DNA of 64,000 nt from Symbiodinium natans (lineage: Eukaryota; Sar; Dinophyceae; Suessiales; Symbiodiniaceae): the NCBI GenBank assembly GCA_905221605.1, contig CAJNDS010000857.1, forward strand, positions 549,817-613,816, written 5' to 3'. The notes under the pieces were generated by a model that saw only the letters and a program-made list of their open reading frames with translations, was not told the DNA's origin and ran no database searches. Of the stretch, positions 1 to 9,400 are shown one piece after another. Each line of letters begins with the position of its first letter. The stretch's first letter is position 1. Position numbers and translations under genes: made by a program.

Positions 1-870
1 AGGATGCTCGGCAGATCTGTTTAGGGTTTAGGGTTTAGGGTTTAGGGTTTAGGATTTAGGGTTTAGGGTTTAGGGTTTGGCGCTTGGCAGAAGACCTGGT
101 CTGAAGCCTTCCGCGCCAAGTTTGGGCGCGCAGCAACAGCTTCGGGTCTTAGTCTTTTGGGGTCTAGGTTTCGGGGTAGCCTTAAACCCTAAACTCTACC
201 ACCCTAAACCCTAAACCCTAAACCCTAAACCTGAAACCCTAAACCCTAAACCCTAAAAGCTCCTGAGGAGAAGGTTCAGCTGACATTCTACCAGTACAGA
301 GTTGCGCTTTGCTACAACTCTGCCAACTGCTGCTTGGCATGTTTCTCCTGACTGCACCTGTCATGAAGCGACGGCAAAGGTTTAGGGTTTAGGGTTTAGG
401 GTTTAGGGTCTAGGGTTTAGGGTTTAGGGTCTAGGGTTTAGGGTCTAGGGCTTAGGGCTTAGGGTTTAGGGTTTAGGGTTTAGGGTCAGCAGACACTAGG
501 CCCAAGTTTACGCGGCACCTACAGCCAGGCCAGATGTTCGGGCTGACCCTGATCAAAGTCGCGGCAACCTTCTGCTATGTGTTTTTCATCTACGAGTTGG
601 CATTCGGCGCCTTGACGGTTTAGGGTTTAGGGTTTAGGGTTTAGGGTTTAGGGTTCACGGCGGTGATGGTCATGGCTGGGAGCCTCTTTTGCTCCCCAGA
701 ACCGGGCCAGAAGGTAGCACCAAAAGGAAAAAGGCCCGAGACCCGCCCTAACCCCTAACCCCTAACCCCTAACCCCTAACCCCTAACCCCTAAACCCTAA
801 ACCCTAAACCCTAAACCCTAAACCCTAAACCCTCAAGAGAGCCATCCATGCCTACGTTTGTGCTGCGTAA
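1..870 (+). CDS. C-terminal part of an unidentified membrane protein, telomere-repeat introns
   Basis: Six coding segments at 1-18, 74-145, 274-379, 500-606, 652-713 (or 733) and 838-870 (or 840-870) join without a break in phase to a TAA at 868-870, giving about 135 residues. The gene starts left of the window. Segments 3-5 hold hydrophobic stretches, such as LLQLCQLLLGMFLL near 301-348 and LIKVAATFCYVFFIYELAFG across 552-653, each long enough to cross a membrane, with basic runs (MKRRQR) between them. I do not recognise the family. Donors are GT at 19, 146 and 380 and GC at 607. The last donor is GT at 714 or GC at 734. Acceptors at 74, 274, 500 and 652 all follow the AG-then-G rule seen in the identified genes of this window. 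Intervening DNA is wholly or largely (TTTAGGG)n or (CCCTAAA)n. Four junctions in a row keep phase, which is unlikely by chance. The splice assignments are still inference. Confidence 0.66.
19..73 (+). repeat. Telomeric (TTTAGGG)n array forming a whole intron
   Basis: The 55 bases read GTTTAGGG to TTTAG: about eight TTTAGGG units with one TTTAGGA variant. The unit itself supplies both splice sites, GTTTAG as donor and TTTAG as acceptor before GG. Phase is kept across it (one base before, two after). Confidence 0.8.
183..257 (-). repeat. Telomeric array, CCCTAAA orientation, inside intron 146-273
   Basis: About nine CCCTAAA units, some degenerate (CCTGAAA, ACTCTACC). They sit within a 128-bp interval with a GTCTTA donor and a GAGAAG acceptor before G, so this intron is telomeric only in its middle. 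Confidence 0.85.
380..485 (+). repeat. Telomeric (TTTAGGG)n array in intron 380-499
   Basis: About 15 TTTAGGG units with TCTAGGG and CTTAGGG variants. The donor is the first GTTTAG of the array. The acceptor is CACTAG before GCCC at 500. Confidence 0.85.
617..651 (+). repeat. Telomeric (TTTAGGG)n array in intron 607-651
   Basis: Five TTTAGGG units fill most of a 45-bp interval that starts GCGCC (a GC donor) and ends TTTAG before GG at 652. Confidence 0.85.
747..832 (-). repeat. Variant telomeric array: CCCCTAA then CCCTAAA
   Basis: About seven CCCCTAA units switch to about six CCCTAAA units. It lies between the fifth and sixth coding segments of the gene at 1-870. The internal switch in unit type resembles the variant boundaries seen in interstitial telomeric tracts. 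Confidence 0.85.
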
Positions 871-1111
871 GTAGCCGGCACATGGGAAGAGAGCCGCAGC
901 CCAGGTGATGTTACGAAGCCACTTGGCCCATACTTAGTAAGAATATACTAAGAACATAGAGAAACACATGCATCACATAACAAGATAGAAAATTGCAACA
1001 ATAATCATGACATGGCTTGCAGGTACTCTTGCATGTATAGAAAATGTATAAATATGAAACAACAATAATAGTAATCATCATAATAAGAGTTATACTAACA
1101 AGAATCATAAA
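871..1111. other. AT-rich spacer after the membrane-protein stop
   Basis: No gene recognised. The stretch is markedly AT-rich from about 935. It shares a near-identical 22-base block (1013-1034, TGGCTTGCAG then TACTCTTG) with 1271-1292. A GTAAGT to CCCAG interval (868-905) overlaps the stop codon of the preceding gene. Confidence 0.4.
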
Positions 1112-1267
1112 ACCCTAAACCCTAAACCCTAAACCCTAAACCCTAAACCCTAAACCCTAAACCCTAAACCCTAAACCCTAAACCCTAAACCCTAAACCCT
1201 AAACCCTAAACCCTAAACCCTAAACCCTAAACCCTAAACCCTATAACCCTAAACCCTAAACCCTAAT
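1112..1267 (-). repeat. Long telomeric array, CCCTAAA orientation
   Basis: About 22 almost perfect CCCTAAA units with one CCCTATAA variant, the longest uninterrupted telomeric tract in the window. A true left chromosome end would show this orientation from base 1, so this is an internal tract. Confidence 0.95.
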
Positions 1268-1271
1268 CGAG

Positions 1272-1370
1272 TGGCTTGCAGATACTCTTGACTCCGGCAA
1301 GGGCACACCAGCAACTTGCAGCCAAGGTACCGCAACCTCTGCAGCAGGCGGGAGCCGCACAAAGACTATG
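1272..1370 (+). CDS. Coding-like segment between telomeric arrays
   Basis: Between two telomeric arrays of opposite orientation. After a GGCTTGCAG acceptor-like sequence one frame reads without a stop until the following array: DTLDSGKGTPATCSQG, then a Ser/Gly/Ala-rich run. A second frame is also open. It resembles the exon-between-telomere-tract pattern at 1-870, but no partner exons could be joined, so it may be chance. Confidence 0.25.
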
Positions 1371-1373
1371 ATT

Positions 1374-1449
1374 TAGGGTTTAGGGTTTAGGGTTTAGGGT
1401 TTAGGGTTTGGGATTTGGGGTTCAGGGTTTAGGGTTTGGGGTTTAGGGT
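1374..1449 (+). repeat. Telomeric (TTTAGGG)n array, partly degenerate
   Basis: About 10 TTTAGGG units, with TTTGGGA, TTTGGGG and TTCAGGG variants toward the right side. Confidence 0.9.
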
Positions 1450-2400
1450 TACTCTTTTTGTTATTGCTGCTACCATCAGTCATATGATGATGGACTATTA
1501 TTGCTCTGAAGTAGGACCTATTGATGTCCTCTTGTAGTTTTTTGATGAAGGAGTTTGAGCCTCCTTTCCAGCCCAGTCTCCCAATCCCGGTACATGGAGG
1601 TTCATGGTACTTTCTAGCCAAATAGTATCTGCAGGTATAGCCCAACTATAACCACATGAGGGTTACTAAGGGGCTTATAAGTGGGTGAGAAAATACAGTT
1701 CTAATTGGTGATTCAGCACCACGAACCTCCAAGTAAGCTTCAAGTTCTCAGAAAGTGCCTCAGAGCGCGAGCCCTGTTGCAGGTACCTGGATGTCTTCCC
1801 AACGGGCAGGTGTAGTTTTCGATGTCAGTTGGGCATAACGAGCCCGGAGCACATGCACAACGCAAATTAGACCGCACATTTTTTAGTCCTGCGCAGTGCG
1901 CAGTGAGGCGCCCTGCAAAGTGGCGAGAGCAGCTGTTGCTTGGAAGCAAGCTGGTCGCCAGTCCGGCTTCATGCACTGCATGCACTGCGCATCACTGCGC
2001 TTTCCACTGCGACTTTGCTTCAGAGCCCTCCAACAAGTAGCAATAGTACTCCCTACATTTTTTTGGGGGGGGGTTCTTAAGCAATTAGTAGTGCAATGTT
2101 CAGGGAGGTCTCCAAGAGATCCCTGTGGACATTACCCCGCGCTTTGAACAGTTGTCACAAAGACAAGGTGCAGGTTCTCTAAAGTGCTGTCCCTTTTGGG
2201 GGTTTCCTCTTGTAAAAGGAGCTGTCTGTGTAGGGTACCCCTCTCAAAGGGGCCAGGACTTGGAGAACTGCCCATCTGGCTGTTCATTGGCCGCCTAGAA
2301 CCCGGAGCGGTGTTTAGCTCTTTGCTCTTTGCGCAAGCCCCCCGCGCAGCGATCAAGTCTCTGGCCTGGGAGGTTTGACGGCGGGTGCTTAAGCCCCTAT
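1450..2400. other. Single-copy subtelomeric spacer, no gene resolved
   Basis: A minus-strand frame is open from 1645 back through the telomeric array (1394). It contains SNSFIKKLQEDINRSYF, which looks protein-like, but there is no homologue I can name. At 1970-2000 TGCACTGCA-type palindromic steps repeat. At 2069-2078 there is a run of ten G. Short frames at 1740-2380 overlap on both strands, and none is preferred. Confidence 0.35.
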
Positions 2401-2690
2401 AAACCCTAAACCCTAAACCCTGCTATACTCTACTCTGTTAATTACGTGTCCTTAAAGATGAATCAGAAGCTTGCACCCCAAAGCGGATTTTTGACGAAGT
2501 GCTTTGTAGGCAGCGGATGCCCGCAATTCAACGCGGCTTCCATACAAGGTGGCCCAAGGGCTGTTCACGCGCAGCGGAAAGAGGCCGACTACCATTGCCA
2601 GTGATCCGTTCCTAACAGGAGTTTAGGGTTTGGAGTATACGGTTTAGGGTTTAGGGTTAGGGTTTAGGGTTGAGAGTTTAGGGTTCTATT
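2398..2690. other. Two short telomere-like tracts flanking a small ORF
   Basis: CCCTAAA x3 at 2401-2420 and degenerate TTTAGGG tracts at 2618-2690 (including TTAGGG and GTTGAGAG variants) flank a 46-codon plus frame, 2461-2604, beginning MNQKLAPQSGFLTKCF and ending TGA. The ORF is an open frame only. No family is recognised. Confidence 0.4.
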
Positions 2691-3440
2691 AGGAATCAGA
2701 TGCAACTCGCATGGCCTCCCTTGGCCTCGCATGTCATGCGTGGTGACGCTCCTGGTTGTGCGTGGCTGTTTGTCAGATGTTGTGTAGGGCAGCATGCATG
2801 CGGACTTAGGCCATGCTGGCAAGCAATCGTAGAATCAACTGCAGAACATTTGTCTGAGCCCACTTAGTTCGAACACAGGCGAGCATGCCAGATCATTGTA
2901 CTGTCCGAGATCTCTGATCATAGCAGAACGACCGGTAGTTGACTATAGTTGACTCGAACACCCTTTGAAGGTCTTCCGCTTACAACAACTATTCCAGAAA
3001 GAGGTCGCACCAGATCTTGTTTTTTTCTCGGCTGCCTTGGAGTATTGTGGGAAGCGGCCTGCGCCGTGCAACGACAGCGCTTCGCCTTGAGATTGGCAAT
3101 TCCATGTTGGTTTTACAAGCGAAAGAGCGTCGTGCCATCAATTCCAGCCAAGGAGTTGTTGCTCGGTTGCTGCTACCTGCCCCGCTAGCCCTGCATGGAG
3201 GCCCGTGATGCTGCTGAGAGACCTGAGTGGGGCATGGTGTTATGCTTGCTTTCCATGGTGGCCGGCCTACTTCGTTACTGCGTCTCTATACATCAACCGG
3301 TGTCGCAGTATGGCTTGTGTGCACAATGTCTTGGGATTATCCCGCTTATGCTCGCAGTCCTTACTAGGGGTTGGCAATATTGGGTTACTATAATCCCTTT
3401 GAAGGGCTCTTCGTATAAGGGGGTAAAATCCCCATGCATG
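2691..3440. other. Spacer with overlapping unresolved frames
   Basis: No gene resolved. Plus-strand frames 2949-3188, 3017-3208 and 3195-3443 overlap. They may hold exons upstream of the Lys/Glu-rich exon at 3456, but no splice pair is decisive. A short dyad, CCCTTTGAAGGG, lies at 3396-3407. Confidence 0.3.
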
Positions 3441-3455
3441 TAAGCAGCTGACAAG

Positions 3456-3542
3456 GCTGAGAAGGCCGAGAAGGAGGACCCAGCACCAAAAGAGGACGCG
3501 GACAAGGCGAAGAAGGCAGCGGCTTGCGTGGGAGTGGAATAG
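3456..3542 (+). CDS. C-terminal exon, Lys/Glu/Ala-rich
   Basis: After the acceptor GACAAG before G, 28 codons read AEKAEKEDPAPKEDADKAKK, then AAACVGVE and a TAG stop at 3540-3542. The composition (alternating Ala, Glu and Lys) matches exons on the minus strand at 24 and 26 kb, suggesting a common low-complexity protein type. The frame is closed by a stop only 15 codons upstream, so the left boundary must be a splice site. The stop codon is the first three bases of the inverted-repeat element at 3540-3651, so the original C-terminus was probably different. Other exons of the gene were not found. Confidence 0.5.
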   Translation, partial: AEKAEKEDPAPKEDADKAKKAAACVGVE

Positions 3543-3651
3543 GGGCACCAAAAACCGCATAGGCATAAGGATCCTCCTATTGGGGTATAAGGGCCCCAAG
3601 AAGGGAGATTCCGAAAAGCCCTGCATGTTTATGCGGTTTTTTGGGCCCCTA
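3540..3651. mobile_element. 112-bp MITE-like inverted-repeat element
   Basis: The ends are 22-bp inverted repeats. The left arm 3540-3561 (TAGGGGC, then CCGCATA) pairs with the right arm 3630-3651 at 20 of 22 positions. A perfect 5-bp direct repeat, TGGAA, flanks both sides (3535-3539 and 3652-3656), as expected of a target-site duplication. There is no internal coding capacity. It resembles a non-autonomous DNA transposon, but no transposase family is assigned. Confidence 0.65.
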
Positions 3652-3784
3652 TGGAAGGAAAGCGCCCGCCAGGTCATGTTTGCTTTGTGTTCTGCAGTTG
3701 GCGTGTGTCACGTAGGGGGCCTGAATAATTAGAATAGGGTTTGCGTGTTATCGTAGTATAGTTACAACAGGACCATAAGGGAAT

Positions 3785-3819
3785 AACCCTAAACCCTAAA
3801 CCCTAAACCCTAAACCCTA
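3785..3819 (-). repeat. Short telomeric tract, CCCTAAA x5
   Basis: Five perfect units in otherwise single-copy DNA. A TTTAGGCG/TTTAGG remnant lies at 3978-3998, just before the large tandem repeat begins. Confidence 0.85.
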
Positions 3820-4017
3820 AGTGGCATGGACCTTTATGTATTATTTGGCATTTGCTCTTGGTTAATAATCAATTTGCATATACGCTTCTAGGCCTGTTAT
3901 CATAGTTGAAGACTTTCGTTTTCTGTCGCGTCACGACGTTTCGTCAAGCCATTCCCGAGGCCGAAATACTCACGAGGGTTTAGGCGTTAGGGTTTAGGCC
4001 CAAGGGACCCTTTCCCG

Positions 4018-7000
4018 ACATTGCTAAGAATAAAAACAAGAGAAAAGAACACAGAGACATGTAGAGAGCTGTGGAAGCTGGTTAGAAGGGGCAGGGGAAG
4101 TCCTCCTTCCATCTCATCATTCCCTTCATTCTCCTTGCTTAACCTTGCCCTTGTTCTACTCCCCTAATGACAAAAAGAAGAGAGGAGGAAAGGCTCGTGG
4201 GATGGACACGAGAAAAGGGAGAGCGGAGAAAGGAGGAGAACGAACGTGGGAAAAGAAATGAAGGAGAGCTAGAGAGAGGATGGAGAGATAGAGAAGGGAA
4301 ATGAAGGACAAAGACCGTGGAAGAAAGGAGTGAGCGATGCTCGGGAAGTAAGCGTAAGGGTGAGGAAAACGAACAGTGGATAACAAAAACAAGTGTCCAC
4401 CTCTTCTCGTTTCTTCTTGCTTTTCTCCGTCTCCTTGTTGTTCTCCAAGCAATCCTGTTTCCACCATCGCTTCCTCCTTCCTCTTCTTGATTGTTTCTGT
4501 GTCCTTCACCCTGTTTCCCTCGCTGTCGCTCTTCCGCTGCCTTCCTTCTTCCTCTTCTCCCTGATTACTGTCTCCTTCTCTTTGCTTCTCTATCTGTCTC
4601 CATCTCTCTCACTCCGGCGCCGCCCTGTGTTTCTGTTCATTGCTCATCCTTTCTGACTTTACGAGGCAGAACCTGTGCAAACGATGGGCCCTGTTCTGGA
4701 CATGGCCCTGCACTGCCTCTTTCAACACACTCCAAACCCTCTGAGCTTCCCCCAAGAGTTTCAGGCGGCCTTCAGAGAGCGTCCCCAAGGGGCCTCCAAG
4801 AGTGAAGGAGAGGTGTCAGAGGAGGACCCTTTCCCCACATTGCTAAGAACAAAACAAGAGAAAAGAACACAGAGACATGTAGAGAGCTGTGGAAGCTGGT
4901 TAGAAGGGGCAGGGGAAGTCCTCCTTCCATCTCATCATTCCCTTCATTCTCCTTGCTTAACCTTGCCCTTGTGCTACTCCCCTAATGACACAAAGAAGAG
5001 AGGAGGAAAGGCTCGTGGGGTGGACACGAGAAAAGGGAGAGCGGAGAAAGGAGGAGAACGAACGTGGGAAAAGAAAGGAAGGAGAGCTAGAGAGAGGATG
5101 GAGAGATAGAGAGGGGAAATGAAGGACAAAGACCGTGGAAGAAAGGAGTGAGCGATGCTCGGGAAGTAAGCGTAAGGGCGAGGAAAGCGAACAGTGGATA
5201 ACAAAACAAGTGTCCTGCCCCACCTCTTCTCGTTTCTTCTTGATTTTCTCCGTCTCCTTGTTGTTCTCCAAGCAATCCTGTTTCCACCATCGCTTCCTCC
5301 TTCCTCTTGCTCATTGTTTCTGTTTCCTTCACCCTATTGCCCTCGCTGTCGCTCTTCCGCTGCCTTCCTTCTTCCTCGTCTCCCTGATTACTGTCTCCTT
5401 CTCTTTGCTTCTCTATCTGTCTCCATCTCTCTCACTCCGGCGTCCCCCGGTGTTTTCTGTTTATTGCTCATTCTTACCAGGCAGACACTGTGCAAACGAT
5501 GGGTCCTGTTCTGGACATGGTCCTGCGCTGCCTCTTTCCACACACTCCAACCATCTCTGAGCCTCCACAAAATTTCACACGCCTTCTCCCCAAAAACCCT
5601 CCAAGAGTGAAGGAGAGGTGTCAGAGGAGGACCCTTTCCCCACATTGGTAAGAAGAAAAACAAGAGAAAAGATCACAAAGACATGTGGAGAAGTGTGGAC
5701 GGTAGTTAACTGCAAGGAGCAGGAGAAGTCCCCCTTCCATCATATCATTCCCTTCTTTCTTTTTGCTTAACCTTGCCCTTCTTCTATCCCCCCCTACTTA
5801 ATGACAAACAGAACAGCGGAGGAAAGGGTCATGGAATGGACACGAGAAAAGCGAGAGCGGAGAAATGAGGAGAGCGAACATGGAAATAAAAAAAGGAGGG
5901 AGAGCTAGAGAGAGGATAGAGAGAAAGAGAGGGGAAATGAAGGACAAAGACCGCCCATCCTTTACGAGGCAGAGCCTGTGCAAACGATGGGTCCTGTTCT
6001 GGGCATGGTCCTGCGCTGCCTCTTTCCACAAAATTTCACACGCCTTCTTTTCAAGGGGCCTCCACGAGTGAAGGAGAGGTGTCAGAGGAGGACCCTTTCC
6101 CCACATTGCTAAGAAGAAACCAAGAGAAAAGAACACAGAGACATGCAGAGAGCTGTGGAAGGTAGTTACAAGGCGCAGGAGCAGTCCTCCTTCGATCTTA
6201 TCATTCCCTTCATTCTCCTCGCTTAACCTTGCCCCCGAGAAAAGGGAGAGCGGAGAAAGGAGGAGAACGAACATGGAACAAGAAAGGAAGGAGAGCTAGA
6301 GAGAGGATAGAGAGATAGAGAGGAGAAATGAAGGACAAAGACCGTGGAAGAAAGGAGTGAGCGATGCTCGCAGAAACAAGTGCCCTGCCCTACCTATTCC
6401 CTTTTCTTCTTGATCTTCCCTGACCCCCTTTTGTTCTCCAAGCGACCCTCTTTTCACCGTCGCTTCCTCCTTCCTCTTTCGTGTCCTTCACCCTGTTTCC
6501 CTATATGTCGCTCTTCCACTGTCTGTCTCCTTCTCTTTGCTTCGCTGTCTGTCTCCATCTCTTTCACTCCGGAGCCCCCCCGGTGTTGCCTATGCATTGC
6601 TCATCCTTTCTGACTTTACGAGGCAGACCCTGTGCAAACGATGGGTCCTGCTCTGGACATGGTCCTGCGCTGCCCACATTGCTAAGGAGAAAATTATTTT
6701 GCTTTTAACATCCAAACCCTCTCTGCGTAGAGATACTCTGGGGTTGGGCACTCCAGGGATGCTCTGGGGCTGGGCACTCCAAACACAGTGGGGTTGGGCA
6801 CTCCAGGGAGACTCTCTGGGGACACTGGGGTTGGGCGCTCCAGGTCTGGGTTGGGCGCTCCAGAAACACTTTGCGGGTTTAAGATCTAACACGAGGGTGG
6901 AGAACAAGAGAAAAGAACACAAAGACAAAGGTAGTTAGAAGGAGCAGGAGAAGTCCTCCTTCCATCTCATCATTCCCTTCATTCTCCTTGCTTAACCATG

Positions 7001-9400
7001 CATGCCCCTTGTTCTATCCGCCTACTTAATGACAAAAGGAACAGAGGAGGAAAGGGTCAAAAGGAGAGCGGAGAAAGGAGGAGAACGAACATGGGAAAAG
7101 AAAGGAAGGAGAGCTAGAGAGAGGAAAGATAGACGGAGAGGAGAAAAGAAGGACAAAGACCGTGGAAGAAAGGAGTGAGCGATGCTCGGGTAATAAGTGT
7201 AAGGGCTAAGAAAAAGGAACAGTGGATAACAAAAACAAGCGTCCTGCCCTACCTCTTCTCTTTTCTTCTTGATCTTCTCTGTCTCCTTTTTTGTTCTCCA
7301 AGCGGTCCTCTTTTCACCATCGCTTCCTCCTTCCCCTTCCTCATTGTTTCTGTTTCCTTCACCCTGTTTCCCTATCTGTCGCTCCTCTGCTGTCTTCTTT
7401 CTTCCTCTTCTCCTTGATTACTGTCTCCTTCTCTTTGCTTCTCTATCTAACTCTATCTGTCTCCATCTCTCTCACTCCGGTGCCCCCCGGCGTTTTCTGT
7501 TCATTGCTCATCCTGTCTGACTTTACGAGGCAGACCCTGTACAAACGATGGGTCCTGTTCTGGACATGGCCCTGCACTGCCTCTTTCCACACCTCTTCTG
7601 AGCCTCCCCCATGAGTTTCAGGCGGCCTTGAGGGGCGTCCAAGAGTGAAGGAGAGGTGTGAGAAGAGGACCCTTTCCCCACATTGCTAAGAAGAAAAACA
7701 AGAGAAAAGAACACTGAGATATGTAGAGTGGCCTGGAAGGTAGTTAAAAGGAGCAGGAGAAGTCCTCCTTCCATCTCATCATTCCCTTCATTCTCCTTGC
7801 TTAACCTTGCCCTTGTTCTATCCCCCTACTTAATGACAAAAGGAACAGAGGAGGAAAGAGGAGAACTAACACGGAACAAGAAAGGAAGGAGAGCTAGAGA
7901 GAGGATAGAGAGATAGAGAATAGAAATGAAGGACAAAGACCGTGGAAGAAAGGAGTGAGCGATGCTTGAAAAAAACAAGTGCCCTGCCCTACCTATTCCC
8001 TTTTCTGCTTGATCTTCTCTGACCCCTTTTTGTTCTCCAAGCGGCCCTCTTTTTACCGTCGCTTCCTCCTTCCTCTTCGTCATTGTTTCTATTTCCTTCG
8101 CCCTGTTTCCCTATCTATCGTCTTCCACTGTCTTCCTTCTTCCTCTTCTCCCTGATTACTGTCTCCTTCTCTTTGCTTCGCTATCTGTCTCCATCTCTTT
8201 CACTCCGGAGCCCCCCGGTGTTTTCTGTTCATTGCTCATCCTTTCTGACTTTACGAGGCAGACCCTGTACAAACGATGGGTCCTGTTCTGGACATGGTCC
8301 TGCACTGCCTCTTCCCACACACCCCAAACCCCTCTTCTGAGCCTTCCCCAAGAGTTTCAGGTGCCCTTTAACGGGCGTCCAAGAGTGAAGGAGAGGTGTG
8401 AGAGGAGGACCCTTTCCCAACATTGCTAAGAAGAAAAACAAGAGAAACGAACACAGAGACATGTAGTGCGGCGTGGAAGGTAGTTAGAAGGAGCAGGAGA
8501 AGTCCTCCTTCCATCTCATCATTCCCTTCATTCTCCTTGCTTAACCTTGCCCTTGTTCTATCCCCCTACTTCATGACAAAAGGAACAGAGGAGGAAAGTG
8601 TCATGGAATGGACACGAGAAAAGGGAGAGCGGAGAAAAGAGGAGAACGAACACGTCACAAGAAAGGAAGGAGAGCTAGAGAGAGGATAGAGAGATGGAGA
8701 GGAGAAATGAAGGACAAAGACCGTTGAAGAAAGGAGTGAGCGATGCTCGGGTAATAAGTGTAAGGGCTAAGAAAAAGGAACAGTGGATAACAAAAACAAG
8801 TGTCCTGCCCTACCTCTTCTCTTTTCTTCTTGATCTTCTCTGACCCCTTTTTGTTCTCCAAGCGGCCTTCGTTTCACCATCGCTTCCTCCTTTCTCTTCT
8901 TCCTTGTTTCTGTTTCCTTCGCCCTGTTTCCCTATCTATCGCTCTTCCACTGTCTTCCTTCTTCCTCTTCTCCCTGATTACTGTCTCCTTCTCTTTGCTT
9001 CGCTATCTGTCTCCATGTCTCTCACTCCGGTGCCCCCGGTGTTTCTGTTCATTGCTCATCCTTTCTGACTTTACGAGGCAGAGCCTGTACAAAGGATGAG
9101 TCCTGCTCTGGACATGGTCCTGCGCTGCCTCTTTCCACACACTCCAAACCCCTCTAAGCCTGCCCCACGATGTTCTCGGCGGCCTTCAGAGAGCATCTCC
9201 CAGGGGCCTCCGAGAGTGAAAGAGGGGTGTGAGAGGAGGACACTTTCCCCACCTTGCTAAGAAGAAAAACCAGAGAAAAGATCACAGAGACATGTAGAGA
9301 AGTGTGGAAGGTGACCAGGTAGTTACAAGGAGCAGGAGAAGTCCTCCTTCCATCATATCATTCCCTTCATTCTCCTTGCTTAACCTTGCCCTTCTTCTAT
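4018..9400. repeat. Tandem array of about 820-bp purine/pyrimidine-polarised units
   Basis: The anchor ACATTGCTAAG (one or two mismatches in some copies) recurs at 4018, 4837, 5642, 6102, 6676, 7680, 8420 and 9250. Each full unit runs through a purine-rich half (AGAGCGGAGAAAGGAGGAG type), a pyrimidine-rich half (CTTCCTCCTTCCTC type) and a conserved tail, ACTTTACGAGGCAGA. Spacing is 819, 805, 460, 574, 1004, 740 and 830 bp, so two units are internally deleted and one carries an insertion. Open frames exist in every unit, but start, stop and frame differ between copies. Arg/Glu or Phe/Leu/Ser bias simply follows strand composition, so I do not call genes here. Confidence 0.9.
6715..6880 (+). 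repeat. Inserted short tandem repeat inside one 820-bp unit
   Basis: Five copies of a GGGTTGGGC(A/G)CTCCAG core at spacings of 25-40 bases interrupt the unit and explain its 1004-bp length. No other unit carries it. Confidence 0.8.

Noticed and set aside
1-100. True chromosome end at the left edge
   Set aside because: The first tract is TTTAGGG on the plus strand, the wrong orientation for a left end. It is short, and coding sequence precedes it.
4156-9100. Repeated hydrophobic or Arg/Glu-rich ORFs in the 820-bp units
   Set aside because: Frame, start and stop differ between units, and composition follows purine/pyrimidine strand bias.
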